Of a stretch of DNA of 37,618 nt, positions 9,335-17,810 are shown piece by piece (the stretch's first letter is position 1; every line of letters begins with the position of its first letter). A program made the position numbers and the translations under genes. The stretch comes from Rhodospirillaceae bacterium (GTDB lineage Bacteria; Pseudomonadota; Alphaproteobacteria; UBA6615), in contig PBPM01000048.1 in the NCBI GenBank assembly GCA_002724635.1, positions 1 through 37,618 on the forward strand, in the 5' to 3' direction. Under the pieces are notes generated by a model. It worked only from the letters and a program-made list of their open reading frames with translations, had not been told where the DNA came from and ran no database searches.

Positions 9335-11413
9335 TTAAGCGCTGCAATCGAGAATATAGCTGTCGGCGGCGCTCAGCTGCGCGGACATCCCTGGATAAAC
9401 GACGATGGTGGTGGTGGGCTCTTCGATGATGGCCGGGCCCGCGACCGTGTCGCCGGTTGTGAGGTCGGGACCGCGGAAGATAGGCGTGGCCACTGTAGCG
9501 TCGCCGCCGAAGAAGCATTTACGTTCCGTTGCCGCCGTGGGCGTGCCGTGAGCGCTGGTCGGCTTCGGCGCGGTCGGCGGATCGAAGGGCCGGATCGAGA
9601 TGCGACCCTTCCAGTTGACGCACTCGACCGGGCTGCCCTCGTCGCGCACCGCATAGATGCGCTCATGGGTCTGGTGAAATGTATCCACCAGCTCGGCCAC
9701 GTCCGCGCCGTTTCCGAGCCGGGGTTTGGGAAGTGCCGTATCGAGCTCCCAGACCTGGGCGCGGTAGCGCGCCTCGACAAAGAACTCGATGCTGACATCG
9801 GCGTCCTTCGATGTTCCGAGGCTGTCGCGGAACTGCATCAGCTCGGCCTCGATCTCGTCGAGCGCGCGGTTCGCGCCGTCCCGGTCGAAGTCGTTCGAAT
9901 CCGTGAACCGCGAGCGCGTCGCCTCGAACACGATCGAGGAGAACTGCATGCCGCAGGCCGACAGAGCCGAGGCGGTGCGCGGCAGGATTACCGTACCGCA
10001 GCCCAGCTCCCGGGCGATCGGCATGATATTGAAGCCAGCGGCACCGCCACCCGCGACGATGACGCTCTCGCGCGGGTTCAGGCCGTCATTGACGGTGATC
10101 TCGCCGATCGCCTTGATCATCAGCTCGTTGGCGATGACCATGATCGAATGCGCCGTTTCGTCGACGCCCTTGCCCATGCTCTTCGCGAGTTTCGAGATTA
10201 CGGCGACGGCCTCGGCGCGGTCGAGCGACAGGCGCCCGCCGTTGAAGTAGCCGGGGTCGATATAGCCGAGCACCAGTGCGGCATCGGTGACTGTGGGCTC
10301 GGTGCCACCCGCGCCGTAGCAGGCGGGCCCGGGGACCGAGCCGGCCGACTGCGGGCCGACCCGCAAAAGCCCACCCGGGTCGACCCAGGCGATGGAACCG
10401 CCGCCGGCGCCGACGGAACGCACATCGACGGTGGAGGTCCCCATGATGTCGCCGGTCCACAGCGGTCCGAGCCAGGAATCGCGGGAGTAGATTAGTTTGC
10501 CGTCGCGCACGAGGCCAACATCAAAGGTGGTGCCGCCGGTGTCGCAGACGATGACGTCTCCGCCCATGTGCTCCAGCCCCGAATAGGCGCGCGCGGCAAC
10601 CGGCGCCATTGCCGGCCCCGATTTCAGAGTGTTGATCGGGCGTTCGACGAGAGATTCGACTTCCTGGCAGCCGCCGACGGCCGTGGAGACCAGCAGGTCG
10701 CCGGAGAAACCGCTGTCCGTGAGATCGGTTCGCATCTGGCGCAGGTGGGCCTGCATCAAGGGCTTCAGCGACGCATCGATCGCAGTCGCCGAGGCGCGGC
10801 GATACTCGCGCAGGATCGGGGCAAGCCGGTGCGACAGCGTGTAGGGAACGCCGGGCATGATTTCCTCGATCAGCTCGCCGAGTTTTGCTTCATGAGCCTC
10901 ATTGGCGATCGACCAGAGCAGGGAGACCGCGATGGCCTCGAAGCCGCGTTCCTTCAGGGTCTCGATGACTTCGCGGGCCTGCGCCTCGTCGAGGGGGCGG
11001 ACGATCTCGCCCGAGGCGCCGATGCGTTCATTGATCTCGAAGGTGCGCCGGCGCGGGATATAGGGCTGCGGGTAGTCGTAGCTGTAATCATGCGGGCCGT
11101 GCTTGCCGCCTTCCTTGAAAACGAGGATGTCGCGGAATCCGGCGGTGGTCAGAAAGGCCGTGCGCGCGGTTTGCTTGGTGACGATGGCGTTCGTTGCCCG
11201 AGTCGTACCGTAGATCAGTAGATCCGTGGCCGTGAGCATGTCTTTTGGGGTGGTCTCGAAGTTCTCAGCGACGACGGCCAGCGCGTTGAACATCCCCTCG
11301 GAGATGCGATCCGGCGTCGTCAGCGCTTTGCCGACGTGGAACTGCCCGTCCTCGGTAAGCACGACCATGTCAGTGAACGTGCCGCCCGTGTCGACGGAGA
11401 TGCGGTAACCCAT
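9335..11413 (-). CDS. hyuA: Hydantoinase/oxoprolinase family protein, A subunit
   Basis: A 692-residue A subunit of the hydantoinase/oxoprolinase family, the ATP-binding partner of HyuB. ASKHA-type phosphate motifs are visible: DTGGTFTD at about 8-15, GTTRATNAIV at about 69-78, and DTGGTTFDVG at about 291-300, with AGGGAAG further on. The C-terminal part ends with the family's PAIIEEPTTTIVVYPG segment. AGGGGGAAG lies just upstream of the ATG at 11413. It is the first gene of a hyuA-hyuB-MFS operon and is divergent from an N-carbamoylsarcosine-amidase-like hydrolase across 119 bases. That pairing suggests N-methylhydantoin or a related cyclic ureide as substrate (inference). Confidence 0.93.
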   Translation of the reverse strand: MGYRISVDTGGTFTDMVVLTEDGQFHVGKALTTPDRISEGMFNALAVVAENFETTPKDMLTATDLLIYGTTRATNAIVTKQTARTAFLTTAGFRDILVFKEGGKHGPHDYSYDYPQPYIPRRRTFEINERIGASGEIVRPLDEAQAREVIETLKERGFEAIAVSLLWSIANEAHEAKLGELIEEIMPGVPYTLSHRLAPILREYRRASATAIDASLKPLMQAHLRQMRTDLTDSGFSGDLLVSTAVGGCQEVESLVERPINTLKSGPAMAPVAARAYSGLEHMGGDVIVCDTGGTTFDVGLVRDGKLIYSRDSWLGPLWTGDIMGTSTVDVRSVGAGGGSIAWVDPGGLLRVGPQSAGSVPGPACYGAGGTEPTVTDAALVLGYIDPGYFNGGRLSLDRAEAVAVISKLAKSMGKGVDETAHSIMVIANELMIKAIGEITVNDGLNPRESVIVAGGGAAGFNIMPIARELGCGTVILPRTASALSACGMQFSSIVFEATRSRFTDSNDFDRDGANRALDEIEAELMQFRDSLGTSKDADVSIEFFVEARYRAQVWELDTALPKPRLGNGADVAELVDTFHQTHERIYAVRDEGSPVECVNWKGRISIRPFDPPTAPKPTSAHGTPTAATERKCFFGGDATVATPIFRGPDLTTGDTVAGPAIIEEPTTTIVVYPGMSAQLSAADSYILDCSA

Positions 11414-11532
11414 AACTCTTCCCCCTGTTCAGCCACCGCGGCACTTCTTCATTTGCCTGCGGCGAGACGCGCCTCGTGCGTCATGGTTTAATACTCCAAC
11501 ACACGGGCATGAGACGCAACGGAGTTCGATTA
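11414..11532. promoter_or_regulatory. Divergent promoter region of hyuA and amidohydrolase
   Basis: This 119-base spacer must carry the promoters for both directions. GAGACGC occurs at 11464-11470 and again at 11511-11517. TGCGTC (11477-11482) and GACGCA (11513-11518) form an inverted pair. These are candidate operator half-sites for a pathway regulator, but no regulator gene is adjacent and no clear -35/-10 pair stands out. Confidence 0.35.
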
Positions 11533-12159
11533 ATGGATTATGCGGAACGGGGCTATGGCGACGGCGAGGTGGGCTGGGGCGAATGCCCTGGCGTCGTGGT
11601 CGTCGACTTTCAGCGCGGGTTCACCGACCCGGAGTTCCGGATGGGGGGCGCGCCGATGATCGATGCAGCGGTGGAGCGCACCGTGGATGTGATCAGGGCC
11701 GCTAAGGAATATGGATTCCCTGTGGCGGCCTGTGTCATGGGCTATCACTCCCGGGCAGCGATGCCGCACTGGAAGATCGCGCCGCTGCGCGAGGAACTGG
11801 TCGAGGGTCATCCGTCGGTCGAGCTCGACCCGCGGATCGCGGCGGCGGAACCGGATCTCGTGGTCACGAAGGGCGCGCCGTCGATCTTCTTCAATACCCA
11901 AGTGTCACCGTTCCTGATCAAGCACAGGGTCGACACGGTCGTGGTGACCGGCTGCATCACCTCGGGCTGCGTGCGCGCCTCGGTCATCGACGCGTTCAGT
12001 CTGGGGTTCCGGACGATTGTGCCGGAGGACTGCGTGGGCGACCATGACGAGGAACCGCACCACGCGAACCTTCGCGACGTCGACCGGCGCTACGCCGACG
12101 TGGTCGACGCCGAGACGGTGCTGTCGAACTTCGAACGCCTGCGCGGGCGGAACGACTAG
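11533..12159 (+). CDS. Isochorismatase-family amidohydrolase, N-carbamoylsarcosine amidase-like
   Basis: A 208-residue cysteine hydrolase. The Asp-Lys-Cys triad is Asp25 in VVVDFQRGF, Lys113 in VVTKGAPSIFF and Cys146 in TGCITSGCVRASV. The cis-peptide and nucleophile loop closely resembles that of N-carbamoylsarcosine amidase (TSGCVRA), which releases sarcosine, CO2 and ammonia. The ATG at 11533 is preferred because GGAG lies upstream and the domain begins soon after; an upstream GTG at 11476 would add residues with no family counterpart. It is divergent from hyuA, so it can hydrolyse the N-carbamoyl product of HyuAB. Ureidoacrylate or nicotinamide-type amidases are alternatives. Confidence 0.88.
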   Translation: MDYAERGYGDGEVGWGECPGVVVVDFQRGFTDPEFRMGGAPMIDAAVERTVDVIRAAKEYGFPVAACVMGYHSRAAMPHWKIAPLREELVEGHPSVELDPRIAAAEPDLVVTKGAPSIFFNTQVSPFLIKHRVDTVVVTGCITSGCVRASVIDAFSLGFRTIVPEDCVGDHDEEPHHANLRDVDRRYADVVDAETVLSNFERLRGRND

Positions 12160-12168
12160 ATCCTAGTC
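12154..12168. repeat. 15-base inverted repeat spanning two stop codons
   Basis: GACTAG (12154-12159), three bases, and CTAGTC (12163-12168) form a perfect inverted repeat. It contains the TAG stop of the rightward amidohydrolase and, on the other strand, the TAG stop of the leftward enoyl-CoA hydratase. No T-run follows in either direction, so it is a weak terminator candidate at best. Confidence 0.5.
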
Positions 12169-12975
12169 TAGGTCGCGGAACGGCGCCTCGCGCTCGGCGA
12201 GCACATCCTTCAACGGTTCGTCGCGCATCTTGCGCATCCAGGCTCGGCCCTCGGGCGAGGCGTGCAGGGACGCGATCGCCTCGACGTTGTAGAGCCACGA
12301 GCTAGTGAGGCCGGCCGTCTCCTGCTGATGATTGATCGAGGCCTTGGTGAACTTGATGGCCGGGCCGGGGATGCGCGCGAGCTTTCGTGCGAGGCGACGC
12401 GCCTCGTCCATCAGGGCGTCGGCGGGTACGGCACGGTTTACTAGGTGAATGCGCTCGGCCTCGCGCCCGTCGACCATGTCGCCGGTGTACATAAGCCAGC
12501 GTACGTGCCGGATCGGCATAGTCCAGGGCATCATCAGCGACGGCGGCCCCGAGGCGTGCCGCACCTCCGGCTCGCCGAGCATGGCGTCCTCGGCGGCCAA
12601 CGCTAGGTCGCAGCACATGGCGAGTTCGAGCCCGCCGGCGAGTGCGTAGCCGTTGATCGCCGCGATGACCGGTACCTCCGAGTTCCAGATCATGCGCAGC
12701 CGGTTGCAGTTCGCCGACATGTCCTCGCGCCAGCCCTCGGTGTCCATCTCTAAGTCGTCGCTGATCAGGTCGAAGCCAGTCGTGAAGGCCCGGCCCGCGC
12801 CGGTCAGGATGATCGCCCGGATATCCGGGTCCTTCTGTGCGTCGCGGATGGCCCCATCGATCGCATCGAGCAGTTCGAGGTCGAGCGCATTCAGCTTGTC
12901 GGGTCGGTTCATGGTCAGCGTGACGAAGGCATCGTCTGGGTCACGTTTGATCAAAAGTATGGGGGCATCAGTCAT
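12163..12975 (-). CDS. Enoyl-CoA hydratase/isomerase family protein
   Basis: A 270-residue crotonase-fold protein that hydrates, isomerises or cleaves acyl-CoA thioesters. The first oxyanion-hole segment is GRAFTTGFDL (about 61-70) and the second is ALAGGLELAMCCDLALA. The two canonical catalytic glutamates are present as Glu117 (GGLE) and Glu137 (GEPEV), 20 residues apart as in classical hydratases. Its ATG overlaps the stop of the upstream acyl-CoA ligase gene (ATGA, 12972-12975), so the two are translationally coupled. Because the ligase resembles feruloyl-CoA synthase, a feruloyl-CoA hydratase/lyase-like role is possible. The Glu pair, however, is equally consistent with an ordinary enoyl-CoA hydratase. 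Confidence 0.9.
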   Translation of the reverse strand: MTDAPILLIKRDPDDAFVTLTMNRPDKLNALDLELLDAIDGAIRDAQKDPDIRAIILTGAGRAFTTGFDLISDDLEMDTEGWREDMSANCNRLRMIWNSEVPVIAAINGYALAGGLELAMCCDLALAAEDAMLGEPEVRHASGPPSLMMPWTMPIRHVRWLMYTGDMVDGREAERIHLVNRAVPADALMDEARRLARKLARIPGPAIKFTKASINHQQETAGLTSSWLYNVEAIASLHASPEGRAWMRKMRDEPLKDVLAEREAPFRDLD

Positions 12976-14720
12976 GATCCGGGTTCCTTCGTGTCGGGAC
13001 AGATGAGGTCGGGATCGGGCGGCTCCCGGTAGAGCCGCGCGACGAGTTCGGCGCGATTGCCGAGGCAGGTCTTCTGGACGAGATGACCCTTTTCGTTAAT
13101 CTCGCCGGCGCCGTGATCGGGCGGGGTGTTGCTGATGGCGGCGCGGAAAATGGCGGTGGAGCCGCCGGGCATTGCCGCATTGTGCGCCGACAGCGCTTCC
13201 ATCAAGCGGGTGTGCAAGGCCTTGGGGTCGTCCGCGCACGCGTTTTCCGTCGGGAACAGGATGACGGCTAGGCGGTCATGACCGGCACCGGCGATGGCCA
13301 CGTCCTCCAGGTCAGGTGCGCAGGTGGCGATCAACGCGTGTCGCAGTGCGCCAACCTTGACGCGGGTTCCGGTCGTCAGCTTGAAGTCTTCGGCCAGCCG
13401 GCCGTCGAAGCAAAGGCCATGTTCGGGCGCGCCGTCATGCAGCGCGCGGGCGAGGTCGCCCGTTCGCAGATATCCGTCTTCGTCGGCATCAAGAGGGACG
13501 AGCCCGTCAGTTGCGATGTATCCCGGCGCGACATTGGGCCCCATGAACCGGACCTCCAGCGCGTCCTCGACCGGCGCCAGCCGCAGGCTGTGGCCAGGCA
13601 GGGGTAGGCCGATCTCGTCGGTTCGGCCTGCCGGCTCATGGCCGAGGCAGATTGTCGAGCCGGCCTCGGTCGCGCCATAGCCCGACAGCACCAGCGGCGG
13701 ACCGCCGGGGCCGTGCGGGCCCGCCGCGACGGCATCCTGCAGACGCCGCCAGGTCTCTGCGCCCATGCCCGCACCGGCGAAGAAGATCAGGTCGAGGCGC
13801 GCGAACAGCGCGGCGGTGGTGTCCGCGTCCTGCTCGAGATGGTCGAGCAGCAGGTCGATGCCGTAGGGAACGTTGATGTGGATCGTCGGCCGCGTGTCGC
13901 GGATGCGTGCGGCGAAGGCGTCCATGCTGTCGGGGCCCGGCGGACGCTCGACGTGATAGGCGCCACCGTACCAGATCATCTTGTGGAAATTATCCAGTCC
14001 GCCGAAGACATGATGCCAGGGTAGCCAGTCGATCAGCACCGGTCGCCTTGCCGCGAGGAACGGCCAGTGCGCGCCATAGGCGGCCTGACAGGATGCGATC
14101 ATCCGGCGCGTGATCGAGACCCCCTTGGGGTAGCCGGTGGAGCCGGATGTGAAATAGACTGCGGCGGGGTCGTCGGGCAACAGTGCCGGACGGGTATAGG
14201 CGCCGTCCGTGTCGATGTTCATGTCGTCCAGCTGGACGACGGTTCCTGCGTCGATGCCGCCGGGCAGGCTCGCGTCTTGGATGAAAGTCAGCCTCGGGTC
14301 GGCCGTCGCCAGCAGGCCCGTGAGCCGCGCCCCGCCGTGGCCGGATGACTGCAGCAACGGCGACAGAGGCACGTGCACGATGCCGGCCTTGAGGCAGGCC
14401 AGTTTGAGGGCCGCGTGCCGGTGACCGGCGCCGGCGATGACGGCGATCCGGTCGCCCGGCGCAAGGCCGCGCGCGCCAAGTTCGCCGGCTAGCGCATCGG
14501 AGATGCGATCCGTCTCCTCGTAGCTGGTAGATTGAACTACGCCGCCGATGCGTTCGCTGATGAAGGTGGCGTGGGGGTCGTCGGCCACCCATTGGTCAAA
14601 CCGGTCGAGGACGTCCGGCAGGGGATCGGGCAAAGCCGTGCGGTTGTGCAACAGGATCGAGCCGTCGGGCCGGTCCTCGCATTCGATCCTGTTGGGGGCT
14701 AGCTTCTTGTCCGTGGACAT
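12972..14720 (-). CDS. Feruloyl-CoA synthase-like acyl-CoA ligase
   Basis: A 582-residue AMP-forming acyl-CoA synthetase of the ANL superfamily, which activates a carboxylic acid through an acyl-adenylate. The P-loop-like motif is YFTSGSTGYPKG. The segments IDWLPWHHVFGG and EDFKLTTGTRVKVGALR match the style of feruloyl-CoA synthases rather than fatty acyl-CoA ligases. LSGYGATEAG is the A5 motif and YLRTGDLAR the A7 hinge region. The start MSTDKKLAPNRIE at 14720 is chosen because upstream codons look non-conserved and would run into the promoter space of upp; no strong ribosome site is seen. It is the first gene of a two-gene operon with the hydratase. Hydroxycinnamate activation is inferred. 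Confidence 0.87.
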   Translation of the reverse strand: MSTDKKLAPNRIECEDRPDGSILLHNRTALPDPLPDVLDRFDQWVADDPHATFISERIGGVVQSTSYEETDRISDALAGELGARGLAPGDRIAVIAGAGHRHAALKLACLKAGIVHVPLSPLLQSSGHGGARLTGLLATADPRLTFIQDASLPGGIDAGTVVQLDDMNIDTDGAYTRPALLPDDPAAVYFTSGSTGYPKGVSITRRMIASCQAAYGAHWPFLAARRPVLIDWLPWHHVFGGLDNFHKMIWYGGAYHVERPPGPDSMDAFAARIRDTRPTIHINVPYGIDLLLDHLEQDADTTAALFARLDLIFFAGAGMGAETWRRLQDAVAAGPHGPGGPPLVLSGYGATEAGSTICLGHEPAGRTDEIGLPLPGHSLRLAPVEDALEVRFMGPNVAPGYIATDGLVPLDADEDGYLRTGDLARALHDGAPEHGLCFDGRLAEDFKLTTGTRVKVGALRHALIATCAPDLEDVAIAGAGHDRLAVILFPTENACADDPKALHTRLMEALSAHNAAMPGGSTAIFRAAISNTPPDHGAGEINEKGHLVQKTCLGNRAELVARLYREPPDPDLICPDTKEPGS

Positions 14721-14868
14721 GGGGTTTTGCCGTTCGTCGGTGGTGCCTGTGCTGGCCGAACAATGGCACCGCCGATCCGGCTTCCGCAACCGACCCCGAA
14801 ACGACCTCTCGCCTTCCGGCGCCGGGTCGGGCTTAATCGGGACTGCGAAGTTTCACGAGGACAGTTCC

Positions 14869-15498
14869 ATGGCATCCGATCCCATCGTCGTCACGCATCC
14901 GCTGTTGCAACACAAGATCTCATTGGTGCGCGACAAGGACACGCCGCCGATCATTTTCCGAATGCTGGTGCGCGAGATCACGCAGCTTATGCTGTTCGAC
15001 GCGACGCGGGACCTGACGTTGACCGATCGTGATATCGAGACTCCGATGCAGAAAATATCTGCGCCGGTGCTGGCCGAACCGGGGCCAGTGCTGGTGTCGA
15101 TCATGCGGGCGGGCAACGTCATGCTGGATGCCGCCTTGGAGATCATTCCGACCGCGGGCGTGTGCCATATCGGGATCTACCGAGACCGTGACACGCTCGA
15201 GGCGGTCGAATATTACTTCAATGCGCCCGACGATATTGCAGACCGCGCGCTCCTGCTTGTCGACCCTATGCTCGCGACAGCCAACTCGTCGGTCGCCGCC
15301 ATATCGCAGCTCAAGGCCCGGGGCGTCATAGACATGCGCCTGGTCTGCATCCTCGCCGCCCCCGAGGGCCTGAGGGCCCTGGCCGACGCTCACCCCGACG
15401 TGCCGGTTTACGTCGGCGCGCTGGACACGCATCTGAACGAGAAGGGCTATATCGTCCCCGGGCTCGGCGATGCGGGGGACCGCAGCTATGCGACCTGA
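14869..15498 (+). CDS. upp: Uracil phosphoribosyltransferase
   Basis: A 209-residue UPRTase that makes UMP from uracil and PRPP in pyrimidine salvage. The ATG at 14869 has GAGG eight bases upstream and gives the family's usual length; longer frames reach into the ligase promoter. Recognisable parts are THPLLQHKISLVRDKDTP at the N-terminus, SIMRAGNVMLDAALEIIP, the PRPP-binding loop DPMLATANSS (132-141), and the uracil-binding end GYIVPGLGDAGDR. The PRPP loop usually reads ATGGS or ATGNS; here the Gly is Ala (ATANS). The rest of the fold is intact, so activity is likely but not guaranteed. It is divergent from the ligase-hydratase pair. Confidence 0.93.
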   Translation: MASDPIVVTHPLLQHKISLVRDKDTPPIIFRMLVREITQLMLFDATRDLTLTDRDIETPMQKISAPVLAEPGPVLVSIMRAGNVMLDAALEIIPTAGVCHIGIYRDRDTLEAVEYYFNAPDDIADRALLLVDPMLATANSSVAAISQLKARGVIDMRLVCILAAPEGLRALADAHPDVPVYVGALDTHLNEKGYIVPGLGDAGDRSYAT

Positions 15499-15579
15499 AG
15501 GGCGTGCTAGCGCGCGTTTGATTTTCCTTCCCGGTCCTTGGTACCGGTATTCCATCTTGATACGAACAGCCGAGAGACC

Positions 15580-17658
15580 GTGCTCATAGCCGCCCCGACC
15601 GACATCAATTCCGCGCTGACCGACTGGCAGAGTCCCATGGGTCTCCCGGAGTTTGCGCGCATCGACAACGGCGACTTTGCGGCTGCCTTCGCAGCGGCAC
15701 TGCCGGCGCATCTCGCCGAGATCGACGCGATCGCGGGAGATCCCTCCGCACCCACATTCGAGAACACGATTGTCGCCCTAGAGCGGGCGGGCGAGATGTA
15801 TGAACGCGTGTCGGGCATCTTCTGGAACCTGTCGAGCGCGAACACGAATGACACGCTGCAGGCGCTTGAGCGCGAGTTGTCGCCGGAACTGTCGCGGCAT
15901 CACTCGACGATCATGATGAACGCTGATCTGTTCGCCCGTATCGATACGCTCTATTGGGATCGCGCCAGTCTGGGCCTCGATGGCGAGGCGGTGCGGGTGC
16001 TGGAGCTGACCTGGAAGGCCTTCGTGCGCGCGGGCGCCCAGCTTGGCGCAGGCGACCAGAAACGCTTGGCGGAGATCAACGAGCGGCTGGCGTCGCTGGG
16101 CACAGCCTTCGCGCAGAATGTACTCGCGGACGAAAGCGCTTACGCCCTAGTACTGCGGACCGAGGACGACTTGGCAGGCCTGCCGGACTTCCTGATCTGG
16201 AGCATGGCGGCAGCCGCCGAAGAGCGCGGGCATGACGGCAACCATGCGGTGACTCTGTCGCGGTCGATAATCGAGCCGTTCCTTACATTCTCGACCCGTC
16301 GCGATCTTCGCGAGGAGGCCTTCCGGGCCTGGATTGCGCGGGGGGAGGGTCCCGGCGAAAAAGATAACCGCCCGATCGTCGCCGAGATGGTGCGGCTGCG
16401 CGCGGAGAAGGCAGCATTGCTGGGCTACGAGAGCTTCGCCCATTTCAAGCTTGACAACACCATGGCCAAGACACCCGAGGTGGTGCGCGGCCTGCTCGAG
16501 ACCGTCTGGGAGAAGGCTTGCGGGCGGGCGATGGAGGAAGCTGACGATCTGGCGGCCCTGATCGCCGCCGAGGGGTACAATCATTCGGTCGCGCCCTGGG
16601 ACTGGCGCCACTATGCGGAGAAGCAGCGGGCAGCTCGCTTTGATCTGAACGAGGCCGAACTAAAGCCCTATCTGCAGCTCGAAAAGATGATCGAGGCAGC
16701 CTTCGATACGGCGAACCGCTTGTTTGGCATCAGCTTCCGCCGGCACACGAATGTCGAAACCTATCATCCCGATGTTCGCGTCTTCGAAGTGCTCGACACG
16801 GATGGCGCACGGATCGCGGTCTTCCTCGCCGACTATTTTGCTCGGCCTTCGAAGCGATCCGGCGCGTGGATGAGCTCTTTTCAGTACCAGCATCGGATTG
16901 CGGGCGAAGCGGGTGACGAGAGCCAGATACCGATCGTCGTCAATGTCATGAACTTCGCCAAGGCCGCCGCGGGTGCACCGGTCCTGATCACCATGGACGA
17001 TGCGCGCACGCTCTTCCACGAGTTCGGCCATGCCCTGCACGGCATGCTGTCCGACGTGACCTATCCTTCGATCTCTGGTACCTCGGTCAGCCGGGATTTC
17101 GTCGAGCTGCCGTCCCAGCTATATGAGCACTGGCTGACGGTCACGGACGTCCTGCAGCGCTTCGCCGTCCATCACGAGACCGGTGAGCCCATGCCCGCAG
17201 CACTGCTGGAGAAACTGCGGGCGGCGGAGAAGTTCAACAAGGGCTTCGCGAATGTGGAGTTCACCTCCTCGGCCCTTGTCGACATGGCGTTCCATGCGCT
17301 CGATCCGGCCGCGGCGGCGGATCTGGACCCGGTGGCCTTCCAGGCCGAAATCCTCGCCGGCCTCGACATGCCGGCGGAGATCGTGATGCGGCACGCGACG
17401 CCGCATTTTGCTCATTTGTTCGCGGGTGACGGCTACTCCGCTGGCTACTATTCCTACATGTGGTCGGGCGTGCTCGATGCAGACGCCTTCGGCGCGTTCA
17501 CCGACGCAGGCGATCCATTTGACAGTGAGACGGCGCAGCGACTTAAGCAGAACATTTACGCCTCTGGCGGGTCGATGGATCCGGAAGACGCCTATGTGGC
17601 ATTCCGCGGCAAACTGCCGAGTGTAGACGCGCTGCTGGAAAAGGAAGGGCTGGCTTAG
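15580..17658 (+). CDS. M3 family zinc oligopeptidase
   Basis: A peptidase of family M3 (dipeptidyl carboxypeptidase Dcp/oligopeptidase A type), about 692 residues, that degrades short peptides in the cytoplasm. Zinc ligands and the catalytic base are in HEFGHALHG: His480, Glu481 and His484. The third ligand, Glu509 in DFVELPSQ, comes 25 residues later, the family spacing. The N-terminus aligns with the Dcp-type opening (SPMGLPEFARI, later PTFENTIVALERAG). The start is uncertain: GTG 15580 behind CGAGAGA is preferred, TTG 15538 lacks a ribosome site, and ATG 15637 would cut the conserved opening. No signal peptide is visible. Confidence 0.93.
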   Translation: MLIAAPTDINSALTDWQSPMGLPEFARIDNGDFAAAFAAALPAHLAEIDAIAGDPSAPTFENTIVALERAGEMYERVSGIFWNLSSANTNDTLQALERELSPELSRHHSTIMMNADLFARIDTLYWDRASLGLDGEAVRVLELTWKAFVRAGAQLGAGDQKRLAEINERLASLGTAFAQNVLADESAYALVLRTEDDLAGLPDFLIWSMAAAAEERGHDGNHAVTLSRSIIEPFLTFSTRRDLREEAFRAWIARGEGPGEKDNRPIVAEMVRLRAEKAALLGYESFAHFKLDNTMAKTPEVVRGLLETVWEKACGRAMEEADDLAALIAAEGYNHSVAPWDWRHYAEKQRAARFDLNEAELKPYLQLEKMIEAAFDTANRLFGISFRRHTNVETYHPDVRVFEVLDTDGARIAVFLADYFARPSKRSGAWMSSFQYQHRIAGEAGDESQIPIVVNVMNFAKAAAGAPVLITMDDARTLFHEFGHALHGMLSDVTYPSISGTSVSRDFVELPSQLYEHWLTVTDVLQRFAVHHETGEPMPAALLEKLRAAEKFNKGFANVEFTSSALVDMAFHALDPAAAADLDPVAFQAEILAGLDMPAEIVMRHATPHFAHLFAGDGYSAGYYSYMWSGVLDADAFGAFTDAGDPFDSETAQRLKQNIYASGGSMDPEDAYVAFRGKLPSVDALLEKEGLA

Positions 17659-17810
17659 GCTGCTTCGGGAACTGCGTATCGGGCGGAATGCCTCGTCTGC
17701 TTGATCGCATCGCGCAAGCCAAGATATCGGCTCTTCCACGTACTTTCCGCATGAAGATCACCCGGTTAGGATCGTTCGTCCTAGGTGATTTCCGAAAAGC
17801 GAAGAATTCA

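Noticed and set aside
9548-11221. Two long plus-strand frames (315 and 217 codons) opposite hyuA
   Set aside because: Antisense to the conserved hyuA frame; low-complexity translations without recognisable motifs or ribosome sites.
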